Shown here piece after piece: positions 25,009 to 35,873 of a stretch of 64,000 nucleotides of DNA. The position numbers and the translations under genes are program-made. Below the pieces are notes generated by a model. That model saw nothing but the letters and a program-made list of their open reading frames with translations, was not told where the DNA came from and searched no databases. Origin of the DNA: Gaiella sp. (GTDB lineage: Bacteria > Actinomycetota > Thermoleophilia > Gaiellales > Gaiellaceae); contig JAOSJZ010000001.1 in the NCBI GenBank assembly GCA_027493885.1, positions 2,412,622-2,476,621 of the forward strand, given 5' to 3'. The first letter of the stretch is position 1; each line of letters begins with the position of its first letter.

Positions 25009-27318
25009 CTACTTCTTGTTGACGTGCACCTGCATGAAGTCGCCCTGTGCCGACGTGCTCACCACGCGGATCGTGGTGCCGGTCGCCGGCAGCGGGACGC
25101 TCGACCAGCCGAAGTTCTCGATCGCCGGGTTCGGTGCCACCCAGTAGCTCTTGGTGTCGTCGAAGAGCGGGTTCCCGGGAAGCCCTCCATAGGTCCCCGC
25201 CTTGCTGTTGGCGTGGAGTGTGACCCTGTCGGTCGGCTCGAGCCCGAAGGTCGAGTCGTAGGACTGGATGCGCGGCCGCCACACCATGCCGTTGTCCGGC
25301 CGGAGCAGCAGATCGGGGTGGGCATCGACAGGCAGGAAGAGCCCGCCGCAGCGCCCCGATAAACAGTTGTCACCGACGTTGTTGTCCGGGAACGACTCGT
25401 CGTAGTACCAGACGAGCAGCCCGTCCTGGTACGGGAAGTGCTCGACCCAGTTCCCATTGCTCGGGTCGTTCAGAAACCCGAAGTTGTACGGTCCGGTCTT
25501 CAGGCCCTGGTCGTACCCGCGGTAGTTCCGGTACTCCGCGAAGTACGCGTTGAAGAAGGACTTCTCGACCACGTTCGTTGCACGTGCGAAGCCATTGTAC
25601 GTCCAACCGGGATCAGTCTCCCCACCGTCGGTCGGCTGACCTGTGAGGTTGATCTCGTCGATGAAGAGGCCCGCCTCCGCCACCGCGACGTCCGTCCAAT
25701 AACGGAACCCGATCGTTACCGTTTGGCCCGCGTATGCCGAGAGGTCGGCCGTCAGGTCGACCCAGCCGGCGCTCGACCCGGTGATGCCGTTGCCGGCGTT
25801 CTGGTCGTTCGGGTTCTCGTTCGTCGACAGGTTCGTCGCCACGGGATCGCCGTTGACGGTCAGGTAGGCGTAGTCCCAGTCGAGCTCGATGTCGTACTTC
25901 ACCTTGGCGGACAGGGAGACCGTGCCCGCAGGCAGCGTCACGGACCGCGTCATCGAGTTGTCGAGGCCGTTGCCCGACCCGGAGAAGTACTGGTAGCCGC
26001 CGGCGTAGGGATCCCCGACGGCGAAGCTCACTTCCTTGTCGGGCAGCAGGACGACGAGCTGCTGCGCCTGCTTGGTGTTCGCCGTCGCAGGGCCCAGCTT
26101 CACCGAGGCCTGCTGGCCTGGGCTCACGACCTGGAAGTTCGACCACCCGAGGGCGATCTTCTCGTAGGCCGACATGTGGATCGGCTCGGTGCCGATGCCG
26201 TCCTCGGGCTTGCCCGAGCTGCCGTATGAGCCGGACGAGTAGAGCGTCCAGAATCCGGTCGAGTTCTCCGCGCCGCCCGTGTTCCCGGACGTGTCGTAGA
26301 GATCCGGCAACCCGAGATCATGGCCGAACTCGTGGGCGAACACGCCGACGCCGCCGTTCTCCGGCTCGATCGTGTAGTCGCCGATCCAGAAGTCGGAGTC
26401 GCCGATCTTGACGCCGCCGAAGGAGTGGGGGCCAACGCCGTCGGGCCCGTTCGCTGAGAAGTAGGCGTACCAGCGGTGGCTCCAGATCGCGTCGGTGCCC
26501 TGCGCTCCGCCGCCGGTCTCCTCGCCCTCGCCGGCGTGCACCGACTGGAAGTGGTCGATGTATCCGTCCGGCTCGTTGAAGTTGCCGTCGCCGTCGCTGT
26601 CGTAACGGTCCCAGACGTCGAACTTGGCGAGGTACGCGTTGATCTCCGCCGCGGTCTTGCCCGCTCCGATCTGCGCGTTGTACCAGGCGTCGATCGAGTG
26701 GTTCACGAAGACCCAGGTCTGCGAGCAGACGATGCCGCCACAGTAGTTCCGGCCGTAGGCGGCCGCGTTGTAGGGAACCTGGGCCCAGTCGGTGACGTCG
26801 CCGTTCACGGTGTACCGGTTCGACGACTGCTCGATGTAGAAGTTCCGCATCGAGACCGCGCCCTTCGCTTCCGAGAACAGCATCTTCTCGTAGTAGTCGG
26901 GCGTGAAGTCCGGAGCCCAGATCGTCGTGTTGTCGATGCTGCGGTCGGGCTGCGGGATCTCGTTGTGAAGCGGGCCCGGAACCCCGCTCTTGAGGATGGG
27001 AGCGGGATGGTCTGCCGGCCCGAACTGCGCGAGCACGGTCCAGATCGAGTCCTCGCCCTCGCGGGCGAGCTCGACGTACTGGCCCTTCGCGACCTTGACG
27101 ACCTTCGCGTCGGGCTTCACCTTCCCGGTGAGCTTCATCTCGAGGGCCTTCGCGCGCAGCTCTCGCTGCTTCTTGCCGAGCGGATGCTCCATGTCGTCCT
27201 TCCCGCCCTTCGCGGGATCTTTGTCCTTCGCGGCGGAGGCGGCGAGCGATCCGCCCACGCCGATCGACAGGACGAGGATCAGCGCTCCGGTCAGGAGCGC
27301 GAGGAACCCTCTCCTCAT
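25009..27318 (-). CDS. Secreted M6-family (immune inhibitor A-like) metalloprotease
   Basis: 769 residues. A signal peptide (MRRGFLALLTGALILVLSIG) and charged propeptide precede the M6 catalytic domain, whose zinc site is HEFGHDLGLPD (HEXXHXXGXXD). A Ca-type loop DRYDSDGDGNFNEPDGY lies before it. After about residue 500 comes a beta-sandwich with the AYAGQTVTIGFRYWTD/FIDEI pattern of MAM-like or immune-inhibitor A modules. The ATG at 27318 has GGGGAGAG upstream. It would degrade extracellular proteins. Confidence 0.9.
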   Translation of the reverse strand: MRRGFLALLTGALILVLSIGVGGSLAASAAKDKDPAKGGKDDMEHPLGKKQRELRAKALEMKLTGKVKPDAKVVKVAKGQYVELAREGEDSIWTVLAQFGPADHPAPILKSGVPGPLHNEIPQPDRSIDNTTIWAPDFTPDYYEKMLFSEAKGAVSMRNFYIEQSSNRYTVNGDVTDWAQVPYNAAAYGRNYCGGIVCSQTWVFVNHSIDAWYNAQIGAGKTAAEINAYLAKFDVWDRYDSDGDGNFNEPDGYIDHFQSVHAGEGEETGGGAQGTDAIWSHRWYAYFSANGPDGVGPHSFGGVKIGDSDFWIGDYTIEPENGGVGVFAHEFGHDLGLPDLYDTSGNTGGAENSTGFWTLYSSGSYGSSGKPEDGIGTEPIHMSAYEKIALGWSNFQVVSPGQQASVKLGPATANTKQAQQLVVLLPDKEVSFAVGDPYAGGYQYFSGSGNGLDNSMTRSVTLPAGTVSLSAKVKYDIELDWDYAYLTVNGDPVATNLSTNENPNDQNAGNGITGSSAGWVDLTADLSAYAGQTVTIGFRYWTDVAVAEAGLFIDEINLTGQPTDGGETDPGWTYNGFARATNVVEKSFFNAYFAEYRNYRGYDQGLKTGPYNFGFLNDPSNGNWVEHFPYQDGLLVWYYDESFPDNNVGDNCLSGRCGGLFLPVDAHPDLLLRPDNGMVWRPRIQSYDSTFGLEPTDRVTLHANSKAGTYGGLPGNPLFDDTKSYWVAPNPAIENFGWSSVPLPATGTTIRVVSTSAQGDFMQVHVNKK

Positions 27319-27456
27319 GTCTCTCCCCTTGTAGATGATTGACCCGTCTGCGTCGTTACGCCGCAGCGGGCGTGACCCTACAGTGAACGGCGCAGAAAGG
27401 CCAAGAGAAGTACGCAATTCCCCATTTCGGGTGACCCTGGCTCGAACGGGGGATGC

Positions 27457-28787
27457 TCAGCCGTGCGGCTTCGCCATCGCGTGGTAGTCGAGCGCCTCGT
27501 CGAGAACGCTCTCCTCCACACCTGCCTCGCGCGCGACCTCGCGCAGCGAGCGGCCCGACGACGCGGCCTCCGTCACGAGTTCGGAAGCCTTGTCGTAGCC
27601 GATGTAGGGGTTGAGCGCAGTGGCGGCGCTGAGCGTGCCTTCGGCGTACTCCTCGTTCCGTTCGCGGTTCGCCTCGATCCCGTCCACGCACTTCTCCGCG
27701 AGCAGTCTCGAGGCGCTCGCGAGGAGCCTGATCGAGTCGAGGAGGTTCCGCGCCATGAGGGGGATGTAGACGTTGAGCTCGAAGTGCCCGTTCATCCCGC
27801 CGATCGTGATCGCGGCGTCGTTGCCGATCACCTGGGCCGCGACCTGGGTCACGACCTCCGGGATGACCGGGTTCACCTTGCCCGGCATGATCGACGAGCC
27901 TTTCTGGAGCTCGGGGAGGAAGATCTCGGACAGCCCCCGCACGCGGGCCCGAGCCCATGAAGCGGAGGTCGTTCGCGATCTTCGTCAGCGAGACGGCGAC
28001 GACCTTGAGCGCGCCCGATGCCTCGACGAGCCCGTCTCGTGCCGCCTGGGCCTCGAAGTGGTCGGCAGGAGCCGAGACCGTGAGACCGGTGTCGCGCGAG
28101 AGGTACTCGCGGACACGGGAAGCGAACTCGGGGTGTGTGTTGAGCCCCGTGCCGGTGGCCGTCCCGCCGAGCGGGATCTGGCCGAGGCGCGGCATCGCGT
28201 CTTCGACGCGCGCGATCCCCCTGGCGGATCTGCGCCGCGTAGCCGGCGAACTCCTGCCCCAGCGTGACGGGCACCGCATCCATCCAGTGCGTTCGCCCGG
28301 ACTTCACGACGCCGTCGAACTCGAACGCCTTGCGCTCGAGCGACGCCGCGAGGCGCTCCAGTGCGGGAAGCAGGTCGTGCGCGATCTCGCCCAGCGCGGC
28401 GAGGTGCACGGCTGACGGGAAGACATCGTTCGAGGACTGCCCCATGTTGACGTGGTCGTTCGGGTGGACGTCCTCGCCGGCGAGCGACGCGATGACCTCG
28501 TTCGCGTTCATGTTCGAGCTCGTCCCCGAGCCGGTCTGGAAGACGTCGATCGGGAACTGGTCGTCGAGCTCGCCCGCGGCGATCCGGTCGCCCGCGGCGG
28601 CGATGCGGCCGGCGATGCCGGTGTCGAGCAAGCCCAGATCCGCGTTCACACGGGCGGCGGCTGCCTTGATGCGGCCGAGCCACCGCGCGACCGGGATCGG
28701 GATCGGCTCGCCCGAGACGGGGAAGTTGCCGATCGCCTTGGCGGTCTCGCCGCCCCAGAGCTCCTTTCGCTCGGCCGTGTCGCTCAC
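27457..28787 (-). CDS. fumC: Fumarate hydratase class II (two frameshifts)
   Basis: Repaired length 442 residues. It interconverts fumarate and malate in the TCA cycle. Reading the three frames together gives [44 protein letters not shown], the family signature [12 protein letters not shown], and [12 protein letters not shown]. The frame is broken by one extra base in each of two C5 runs (28217-28221 and 27934-27938); removing one base each joins AAQIRQ to [10 protein letters not shown], and GSGPRAG to [12 protein letters not shown] start with a leaderless -10. Confidence 0.9.
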
Positions 28788-28793
28788 GCCGCG

Positions 28794-28799
28794 AGTCTA
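28794..28799 (-). promoter_or_regulatory. Leaderless -10 box (TAGACT, 6 nt before GTG)
   Basis: On the minus strand TAGACT-CGCGGC-GTG starts fumC. Confidence 0.55.
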
Positions 28800-28823
28800 G
28801 CTCCGAGACGGAGAGACAGTGTC

Positions 28824-29046
28824 AGACACCTATCTCTCTAGGGCGGGGCGTCCTGTCCTCTCGGTCCGATCGACGCCCCGAACGCGTTGGAGGCAGCGGG
28901 CTCCGGCCCTGTGGGACGATCGGTGCTGAATCGGCACAGTCACCCCTTGACGAAAACGGTGTCTGACACCGCTCTGCCCTGTGGGACGATCGGTGCTGAA
29001 TCGGCACAGTTACCCCTTGACGAAAACGGTGTCTGACACCGCTCGG
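28824..29046. repeat. 70-bp tandem repeat with GGTGTC/GACACC palindromes
   Basis: Two direct copies with an exact 70-bp period (28907-28976 and 28977-29046) differ at only one or two positions. Each contains CGGTGCTGAATCGGCAC and the palindrome GGTGTC-T-GACACC; a related GTGTCAGACACC lies at 28824. The block fills the gap between two co-directional minus-strand genes. No gene is seen in it. Confidence 0.8.
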
Positions 29047-29051
29047 GCGCG

Positions 29052-30415
29052 TCAGAGCGAGACGGCGTCGCCGCGCGCGGCCTCGAGGAGCGCGTCCCAG
29101 CGCGAGAGCTTCACACGCGGGCGGCCGTACGGCTCGCCTGCAGCGCGCTCGGCGGCGTCGATCGCCTCCCAGCCCGACTGCGTCACGACCGCCACGCCGC
29201 GTCCGCGCAGCAGCTCGTCGATCGCCCCGGCGTCGCGGCCAGGGCCGAGCTTTCCCGAGCGTGCGTCGTCGAGCAGAAGCCCGACCGTCTCGGTCGCGTC
29301 CTTCTTGTTCGTCCCGATGATCCCCGTGGGCCCGCGCTTGATCCAGCCCGCACAGTACGTACCGGGAACCGGGGCTCCCGAGCCGTCGAGAACGCGGCCG
29401 CCCGCGTTCGGCACGGTGCACGAGGTTTCGTCGAAGGGGATGTCGGCGAGCGGCACGCCGCGGTAGCCGACGCTGCGGAACACGATCCCGCACTCCACGA
29501 TCTCGCGGTCGTCCGTCGCCACCGCTCGTCCGTCCACGAGCTCGTTGCGGACGAGCTCGATCGCCTCCACCTCGTCGTCGCCGAGGATCGCGACCGGCGA
29601 CCGGAGGAAGCGGAGCCGGATCGCCCGCGGTTTGCCCGCCGGCGCCCGCCCGGCGTACCCGCGGAGGTGCTCGACGTTTCGCTTCACGGTCGCAGGCGCG
29701 GCCTCGAGCTCGGCCGCGCTCCCCGGGTCGAGCTCGAGCTCGGCCGGGTCGACGAGGACGTCGGCCCCGGCGAGCTCGCCGAGCTCGCCCACCTCGACGG
29801 GCGTCCACGCAGCCTGAACGGGACCGCGCCGGCCGACGACGAGGATCTCCCGGACGCCGGCGGCGTTGATCGCCGCGATCGCCTCCTCCGTCGTGTCGGT
29901 GGGCGCGAGCTCCTCCGGCGTCAGCGCGAGCATGCGCGCCACGTCGAGCGCGACGTTGCCGTTCCCGATCACCACCGCACGCTCGTGCGAGAGGTCGAAC
30001 TCGAGGTCCTGGAAGTCGGGGTGGCCGTTGTACCAGGCGACGAACTCGGTTGCGGGCCACGAGCCCGGCAGGTCCTCGCCAGGGATCCCGAGCCGTCGGT
30101 CGGTCTGGGCGCCGAACGCGTAGACGACGGCGCCGTAGAGCTCCACGAGCTCGGCGTGTGTCACGTCGCGCCCGACCTCGACGTTGCCCAGGAACCGGAA
30201 GCCGGGCTGCGCGGCGATCTTCTCGAACGCCCGCGAGACGGCCTTGATGTTCGGGTGGTCCGGCGCGACGCCGAGACGGACGAGCCCCCACGGTGTGGGC
30301 AGGCGGTCGATCAGGTCGACCTCGACCCGGGGTCGTCGCTCGCGAGCAGCGCCGCGGCGGCATAGAACCCCGCCGGCCCGGCGCCGACCACGGCTACGCG
30401 AAGAGGACGATCCAT
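29052..30415 (-). CDS. fprA: FprA-type ferredoxin/adrenodoxin-NADP reductase (one-base frameshift)
   Basis: Repaired length 454 residues. It moves electrons between NADPH and ferredoxin using FAD. VAVVGAGPAGFYAAAAL (FAD loop) is in the first frame; PTPWGLVRLGVAPDHP, VIGNGNVALDVARML (NADP loop), VVGRRGPVQAAWTP and GWIKRGPTGIIGTNK follow in the second. The junction is a G4 run (30329-30332 on plus); one more base restores SDDPRVEVDLID. The ATG gives MDRPLRVAVVG. An A-type Fe-S carrier is encoded next to it. Confidence 0.88.
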
Positions 30416-30432
30416 CGCGTCGAGACACTACT

Positions 30433-30455
30433 GGCACTTCGCGAAGCGAAGTGCC
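30433..30455. repeat. 23-bp palindrome between fprA and Fe-S carrier genes
   Basis: GGCACTTCGC-GAA-GCGAAGTGCC, perfect 10-bp arms; GGCACTT-end family. Confidence 0.75.
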
Positions 30456-30469
30456 CGGGAACCGCTCTC

Positions 30470-30889
30470 CTAGTGGCTACAACCGCTGCCGCAGCCGCCC
30501 ACGTGCGTTCCCTCGGGGAGCTCCTCGCCCTCCTCGACCTGGAACGAATGGCCGCAGCCGCAGGACGAGACCGCGTTCGGGTTCTCGATCTTGAACCCGG
30601 ACTCCTGGAGGCCGTTCAGGTAGTCGATCGTCGCGCCCTGGAGATAGGGCGCGCTGAAGGGGTCGACGACGACGCGCACGCCCTCGAGCACGAGCTCGTG
30701 GTCGCCTTCGGCCGCCCCGGAGTCGAAGCCGAGGCCGTACTGGAAGCCGGAGCAGCCGCCACCCTGGATCGCGACCCGGAGGACGAGCGAATCGGCGTCG
30801 GGCTCGGACGCCATCAGCTCCTTCACCTTCTCGGCGGCGAGGGGCGTCAGGTCGAGCAGCGTCTCGGTGGGGCGCTCTGCGATCTCCAT
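30470..30889 (-). CDS. A-type iron-sulphur carrier (HesB/ErpA family) with Cys tail
   Basis: 139 residues. The A-type fold is complete: LTPLAAEKVKELM, IQGGGCSGFQYGLGF with the first Cys ligand, and SSCGCGHSF with the other two. It carries or assembles Fe-S clusters for delivery to enzymes. Unusually it continues about 25 residues further, ending GGCGSGCSH, with two extra Cys and a His. Complex I, which needs many clusters, is encoded divergently next door. Confidence 0.9.
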   Translation of the reverse strand: MEIAERPTETLLDLTPLAAEKVKELMASEPDADSLVLRVAIQGGGCSGFQYGLGFDSGAAEGDHELVLEGVRVVVDPFSAPYLQGATIDYLNGLQESGFKIENPNAVSSCGCGHSFQVEEGEELPEGTHVGGCGSGCSH

Positions 30890-30895
30890 GCCCTG

Positions 30896-30901
30896 ATGGT
30901 A
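30896..30901 (-). promoter_or_regulatory. Leaderless -10 box (TACCAT, 6 nt before ATG)
   Basis: On the minus strand TACCAT-CAGGGC-ATG starts the Fe-S carrier gene. Confidence 0.5.
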
Positions 30902-31043
30902 CCCAACCGGTCAGCCGGTGCGAAGCGCGCGACTTTGTGACACGCGAATCGACCGTTTGGAGCGGGTTCTCCTTGAATCTCGTGAGCTGGAGGCGGAGTG
31001 GTAGGTTTGCGCGAACGCCCCTGCCGGGGATCGAGGAAGACGC

Positions 31044-31409
31044 GTGCTTCAAGACTGGCTCCCGTTCGTCATCTACGCAGCGTTCGCGGCGGTGATCCCG
31101 GCGACGATGATCCTCTTCTCGTTCGTGTTCGCGACCCGGCCGAGCTCGCGGACGAGCCAGCGCATGCTTCCGTTCGAGTCGGGTGTCTCGAAGGAGGCCC
31201 CGGGGCAGCAGCGCCGCTTCACCGTGAGCTTCTACTTGACGGCGATGCTCTTCATCCTGTTCGACATCGAGATCGTGTTCCTGTACCCGCTCGCGGTGCA
31301 GCTGAACGCCCTCGGCTGGTTCGGGTTCGTCGAGCTCCTCGTCTTCGTCGCGATCCTCGCGGTCGCGTACGTCTACGTCTGGCGCAAGGGGGCGCTCGAG
31401 TGGCACTAG
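31044..31409 (+). CDS. nuoA: NADH-quinone oxidoreductase subunit A
   Basis: 121 residues, three membrane helices. The invariant loop [21 protein letters not shown] with the [10 protein letters not shown] helix identifies NuoA, which lies in the membrane arm near the quinone site. First gene of the 14-gene complex I operon. GTG start after a GAGGAAG sequence. It overlaps nuoB by ten bases. Confidence 0.95.
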   Translation: MLQDWLPFVIYAAFAAVIPATMILFSFVFATRPSSRTSQRMLPFESGVSKEAPGQQRRFTVSFYLTAMLFILFDIEIVFLYPLAVQLNALGWFGFVELLVFVAILAVAYVYVWRKGALEWH

Positions 31410-32002
31410 CCCGCCCCCTGCCTCTCGTCTCCGACCGACCCGCCGCAAGGGCAGGGCTCCGCTCCGAGCGGACACTCTGGCCCGAGCGCGGCCCGGGCGT
31501 GTTCGAGCAGGAGCTGGAGTCGATCGAGGACGCCCTCCTGACGACGACCGTGGAGAAGGCGATCGCGTGGGCCCAGACGGGCTCGATGTGGCCGGACACG
31601 TTCGGGCTCGCCTGCTGCGCGATCGAGATGATGTCGATCGTCTCGTCGCGCTACGACATCGCGAGGTTCGGGATGGAGCGCTTCAGCTCGTCGCCCCGCC
31701 AGGCCGACCTGCTGATCATCTCCGGGCGGATGACCCACAAGATGGCCGCTCCCGCCCGCCAGGTCTACGACCAGATGCTCGAGCCCAAGTGGGTGATCGC
31801 GATGGGCGCCTGCGCGTCGTCGGGCGGGATGTTCAACAACTACACCGTGCTCCAGGGCGTCGACAAGATCTTCCCGGTCGACATCCACGTCCCCGGCTGC
31901 CCACCGCGGCCCGAGGCACTGATGGAGGGAATCGTCCGCCTCCACGAGAAGATTCGCGCCGGCGTGCCCCCCGCCTACCAGATCCGCGGAGTGGCCGAGT
32001 GA
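31400..32002 (+). CDS. nuoB: NADH-quinone oxidoreductase subunit B
   Basis: 200 residues. It carries cluster N2, the last Fe-S centre before quinone: [12 protein letters not shown] (tandem Cys), [12 protein letters not shown] and [12 protein letters not shown]. The GTG start overlaps the end of nuoA and gives an Arg/Pro-rich 30-residue extension before GVFEQELES; a later start is possible. Overlaps nuoC by four bases. Confidence 0.95.
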   Translation: MALARPLPLVSDRPAARAGLRSERTLWPERGPGVFEQELESIEDALLTTTVEKAIAWAQTGSMWPDTFGLACCAIEMMSIVSSRYDIARFGMERFSSSPRQADLLIISGRMTHKMAAPARQVYDQMLEPKWVIAMGACASSGGMFNNYTVLQGVDKIFPVDIHVPGCPPRPEALMEGIVRLHEKIRAGVPPAYQIRGVAE

Positions 32003-32544
32003 CGCCGACCGGCGTGCCGGGTCTCGTCGAGACCGTCGAGGCGCACGGTGAGACCACGCTCGTCGTCGATCCCGCGCGGATCGTCGAGACGTGCACGCAC
32101 CTCCGCGACGCGGAGGGCTTCAACGTCCTCGTCGACGTCTCGGGCGTCGACTACCTCGGCTGGGGGACGAAGGACGTGGCCGGGTACATCGGCACCCCGG
32201 CCGGCCGCGACCTCAACGCCACCGGCTCCCAGGGCTTCCAGCGCGTGCCCGATCCGAAGCCGAAGCGCTTCGCCGTCGTCTACCACCTCCTCAAGGTCGC
32301 GGACGAGCCGGAGCGCCTACGTCTCGAGGCGTGGCTCGACGACGGCGAGGAGATCGACTCCGTCGTCCGGGTGTGGCCCGCGGCCGACTGGTTCGAGCGC
32401 GAGGTCTACGACATGGTCGGGATCGGCTTCCGCGGCCACCCGTACCTCGTCCGCATCCTCATGCCCGAGGACTGGGAGGGACACCCTCTCCGCAAGGACT
32501 ACCCGGTGGGCGGCGAGCCGGTCCGCTTCTCGGGGGAGGCGTGA
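31999..32544 (+). CDS. nuoC: NADH-quinone oxidoreductase subunit C
   Basis: 181 residues of the 30-kDa subunit: [25 protein letters not shown] and the signature [16 protein letters not shown] with [19 protein letters not shown]-like ending. It helps link the peripheral arm to NuoD. It ends overlapping the nuoD start (TGATG). Confidence 0.95.
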   Translation: MTPTGVPGLVETVEAHGETTLVVDPARIVETCTHLRDAEGFNVLVDVSGVDYLGWGTKDVAGYIGTPAGRDLNATGSQGFQRVPDPKPKRFAVVYHLLKVADEPERLRLEAWLDDGEEIDSVVRVWPAADWFEREVYDMVGIGFRGHPYLVRILMPEDWEGHPLRKDYPVGGEPVRFSGEA

Positions 32545-33812
32545 TGACGATCGTCCCGGCCGAGAAGATCTACGAGGGCACGCGGATCCCTGCGCGCTGC
32601 CCGACGATCCTCGACGTCGACCCGGCCGAACACGACCTCGACGACATCCTCACCGTCAACTTCGGGCCGAACCACCCCTCCACGCACGGCGTGCTGCGCC
32701 TCATCGTCCAGCTGGACGGGGAGCACGTGGCGGGGATCGAGGCGGTGATCGGATACCTCCACACGGGCTTCGAGAAGACGATGGAGGCGAAGACCTACTG
32801 GAAGGGCATCACGTATCCGGAGCGGATCGACTACCTCTCCTTCCAGGCGAACGAGCTCGTCTTCGTGCTCGCGATCGAGAAGCTGCTCGGCCTCTCCACG
32901 CCGGAGAAGGCGACGTGGATGCGCATGTGCCTCTCGGAGCTCAACCGGATCCACTCGCACCTGGTCTGGCTCGGGACGTCCGCGCTCGAGATGGGAGCGA
33001 TCTCGATGTTCTGGTACGCGTTCCGCGAGCGGGACATGGTGCTCGATCTGTTCGAGATGGTCACCGGCGTCCGGATGCACACCCGCTACTTCCAGGTCGG
33101 CGGGCTCGCGGAGGACATCCCCGAGGGCTTCTACGCGCAGGCGCGGGAGTTCGCGCGGCACATGCCCCGTGCGGTGAACGACTACGAGGGCCTGCTCGAC
33201 CGCAACAAGATCTGGCTCGAGCGCACGAAGGGGATCGGGCTGCTCTCCGCCGCCGACGCGCTCGCACTCGGTCAATCGGGGCCGATGCTGCGCGCCTCGG
33301 GGGTCGACTGGGACCTGCGCAAGGCGATGCCGTACCTCGCCTACGACGAGGTCGACTTCGACGTGCCCGTCTATCCGAACGGCGACGTCTACGACCGGTA
33401 CAAGGTGCACATGGACGAGATGCGCGCCTCGGCCCGCATCGTCGGCCAGTGCATCACGCGGCTCGAGGAGATGCGCGGCCAGCCCTGGATCGCCGACGAC
33501 CGCAAGGTCGTGCTGCCGCCGCGCGAGGAGCTCCACACCTCGATGGAGTCGCTCATCCATCACTTCAAGATCGTCACCGAGGGCTACCTCGTCCCCGAGG
33601 GGCAGGTCTACGTCGCGGTCGAGTCGGCCCGTGGCGAGTGCGGCTGCTACCTGGTCTCGGACGGCGGCCCGAAGCCGTGGCGCGTCAAGTTCCGCGCGCC
33701 GAGCTTCGCCGCGCTCCAGACGCTGGCGACCTGCCTGCGCGACACCGCTGTCGCCGACCTGATCGCAGTCGCGGCCTCGCTGGACCCCGTCATGGGAGAC
33801 GTCGACAGGTGA
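32544..33812 (+). CDS. nuoD: NADH-quinone oxidoreductase subunit D
   Basis: 422 residues of the 49-kDa subunit that forms the quinone pocket with NuoB. NFGPNHPSTHGVLR (with the quinone-site His), GYLHTGFEKTMEAKTY and the C-terminal KFRAPSFAALQTL are conserved. An alternative GTG lies one codon upstream. Its stop lies in the 5' arm of a hairpin and is followed by a 37-bp gap before nuoE. Confidence 0.95.
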   Translation: MTIVPAEKIYEGTRIPARCPTILDVDPAEHDLDDILTVNFGPNHPSTHGVLRLIVQLDGEHVAGIEAVIGYLHTGFEKTMEAKTYWKGITYPERIDYLSFQANELVFVLAIEKLLGLSTPEKATWMRMCLSELNRIHSHLVWLGTSALEMGAISMFWYAFRERDMVLDLFEMVTGVRMHTRYFQVGGLAEDIPEGFYAQAREFARHMPRAVNDYEGLLDRNKIWLERTKGIGLLSAADALALGQSGPMLRASGVDWDLRKAMPYLAYDEVDFDVPVYPNGDVYDRYKVHMDEMRASARIVGQCITRLEEMRGQPWIADDRKVVLPPREELHTSMESLIHHFKIVTEGYLVPEGQVYVAVESARGECGCYLVSDGGPKPWRVKFRAPSFAALQTLATCLRDTAVADLIAVAASLDPVMGDVDR

Positions 33813-33835
33813 GCCGCGCTTCGCGCCGCTCACCT
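33807..33835. repeat. Hairpin over the nuoD stop codon
   Basis: AGGTGAGC (33807-33814) pairs with GCTCACCT (33828-33835), with a further GCGC-TTC-GCGC inside. The nuoD stop TGA is in the left arm. Confidence 0.65.
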
Positions 33836-33840
33836 AGATT
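33835..33840 (+). promoter_or_regulatory. Possible internal -10 box before nuoE
   Basis: TAGATT lies nine bases before the nuoE ATG, at the outer edge of the nuoD hairpin. It could provide an internal start of transcription. Confidence 0.3.
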
Positions 33841-33849
33841 GGCCGGCCG

Positions 33850-34317
33850 ATGAGCCCGACGCTCCACGACGAGATCCGCGAGGTGGTGAAGGAGTACCCA
33901 GAGCCGCGCTCGGCGATCATCCCCGCGCTGCGGCTCGCGCAGGAGCGCCACGGCGGCTGGCTGCCCGATGAGGCGTTCCGCCAGGTCGCGGAGGCGCTCG
34001 ACGTGACGCCCGCGTACTGCGTCTCGATCGCGTCGTTCTACGACATGTTCCACACCGAGCCTGTGGGCCGGCACCTGGTCGAGGTCTGCACGAACGTCTC
34101 GTGCGCGGTGTCCGGGGCGCAGCGGGTCGTGGAGGCGTTCGAGCGCGAGCTCGGCGTCCATGCCGGCGAGACGACGGAGGACGGCAACGTCACGCTACGC
34201 ACCGTCGAGTGCCTCGGCGGCTGCGGCTGGGCTACCGTCGTCGCGGTGGACAACAGGCATCACCTCCGCGTGCAGGCAGGCGACGTGGGCGGCATCGTGA
34301 AGGAGCTCGGCGAGTGA
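33850..34317 (+). CDS. nuoE: NADH-quinone oxidoreductase subunit E
   Basis: 155 residues of the thioredoxin-like 24-kDa subunit. It binds the off-path 2Fe-2S cluster N1a with CTNVSC and CLGGCG. SIASFYDMFHTEPVG is typical. It works with NuoF in the NADH-oxidising module. Its stop is followed by a paired palindrome element before nuoF. Confidence 0.95.
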   Translation: MSPTLHDEIREVVKEYPEPRSAIIPALRLAQERHGGWLPDEAFRQVAEALDVTPAYCVSIASFYDMFHTEPVGRHLVEVCTNVSCAVSGAQRVVEAFERELGVHAGETTEDGNVTLRTVECLGGCGWATVVAVDNRHHLRVQAGDVGGIVKELGE

Positions 34318-34429
34318 GCTCGGCGCCCGAGCACTACCGGTGTCCGACTTCAGTCGGACACCCGCGGGCGCCGCAGTCGCTGCGGAGCGGGGGTGTCGGA
34401 CTGAAGCCCGACACGCGGAGGGACTGCGA

Positions 34430-34447
<18 letters not shown>
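34311..34447. repeat. 21-bp direct repeat flanking the nuoE/nuoF insertion
   Basis: CGAGTGAGCTC-GGC-GCCCGAG (34311-34331) and CGAGTGAGCTC-CGC-CCCCGAG (34427-34447) match at 19 of 21 positions, 116 bp apart. The first copy spans the nuoE stop, the second the nuoF start, as if an original GTGA overlap had been duplicated around the inserted palindromes. Confidence 0.7.
34339..34414. repeat. Paired palindrome element, copy 2 (nuoE/nuoF)
   Basis: Left palindrome 34339-34362 (TC centre) and right palindrome 34392-34414 (GA centre, one mismatch and one base shorter), 29 bp apart. The spacer itself can form a hairpin (CCGCAG-TC-GCTGCGG). Confidence 0.85.
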
Positions 34448-35779
<1,332 letters not shown>

Positions 35780-35783
35780 GCCA

Positions 35784-35859
35784 GGTGTCCGACTTCAGTC
35801 GGACACCATGCGCGGAAACGCAGCATGGGCCGGTAGGTGTCCGACTGAAGTCGGACACC
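35784..35859. repeat. Paired palindrome element, copy 3 (nuoF/nuoG)
   Basis: Left 24-bp palindrome 35784-35807 (TC centre) and right 35836-35859 (GA centre), both perfect, 28 bp apart, filling most of the nuoF-nuoG gap. Confidence 0.88.
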
Positions 35860-35873
35860 AGAGGGTCGACGCA

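Noticed and set aside
28907-29046. CRISPR-like repeat
   Set aside because: Only two 70-bp direct units with no unique spacers and no cas genes; it is a simple tandem repeat.
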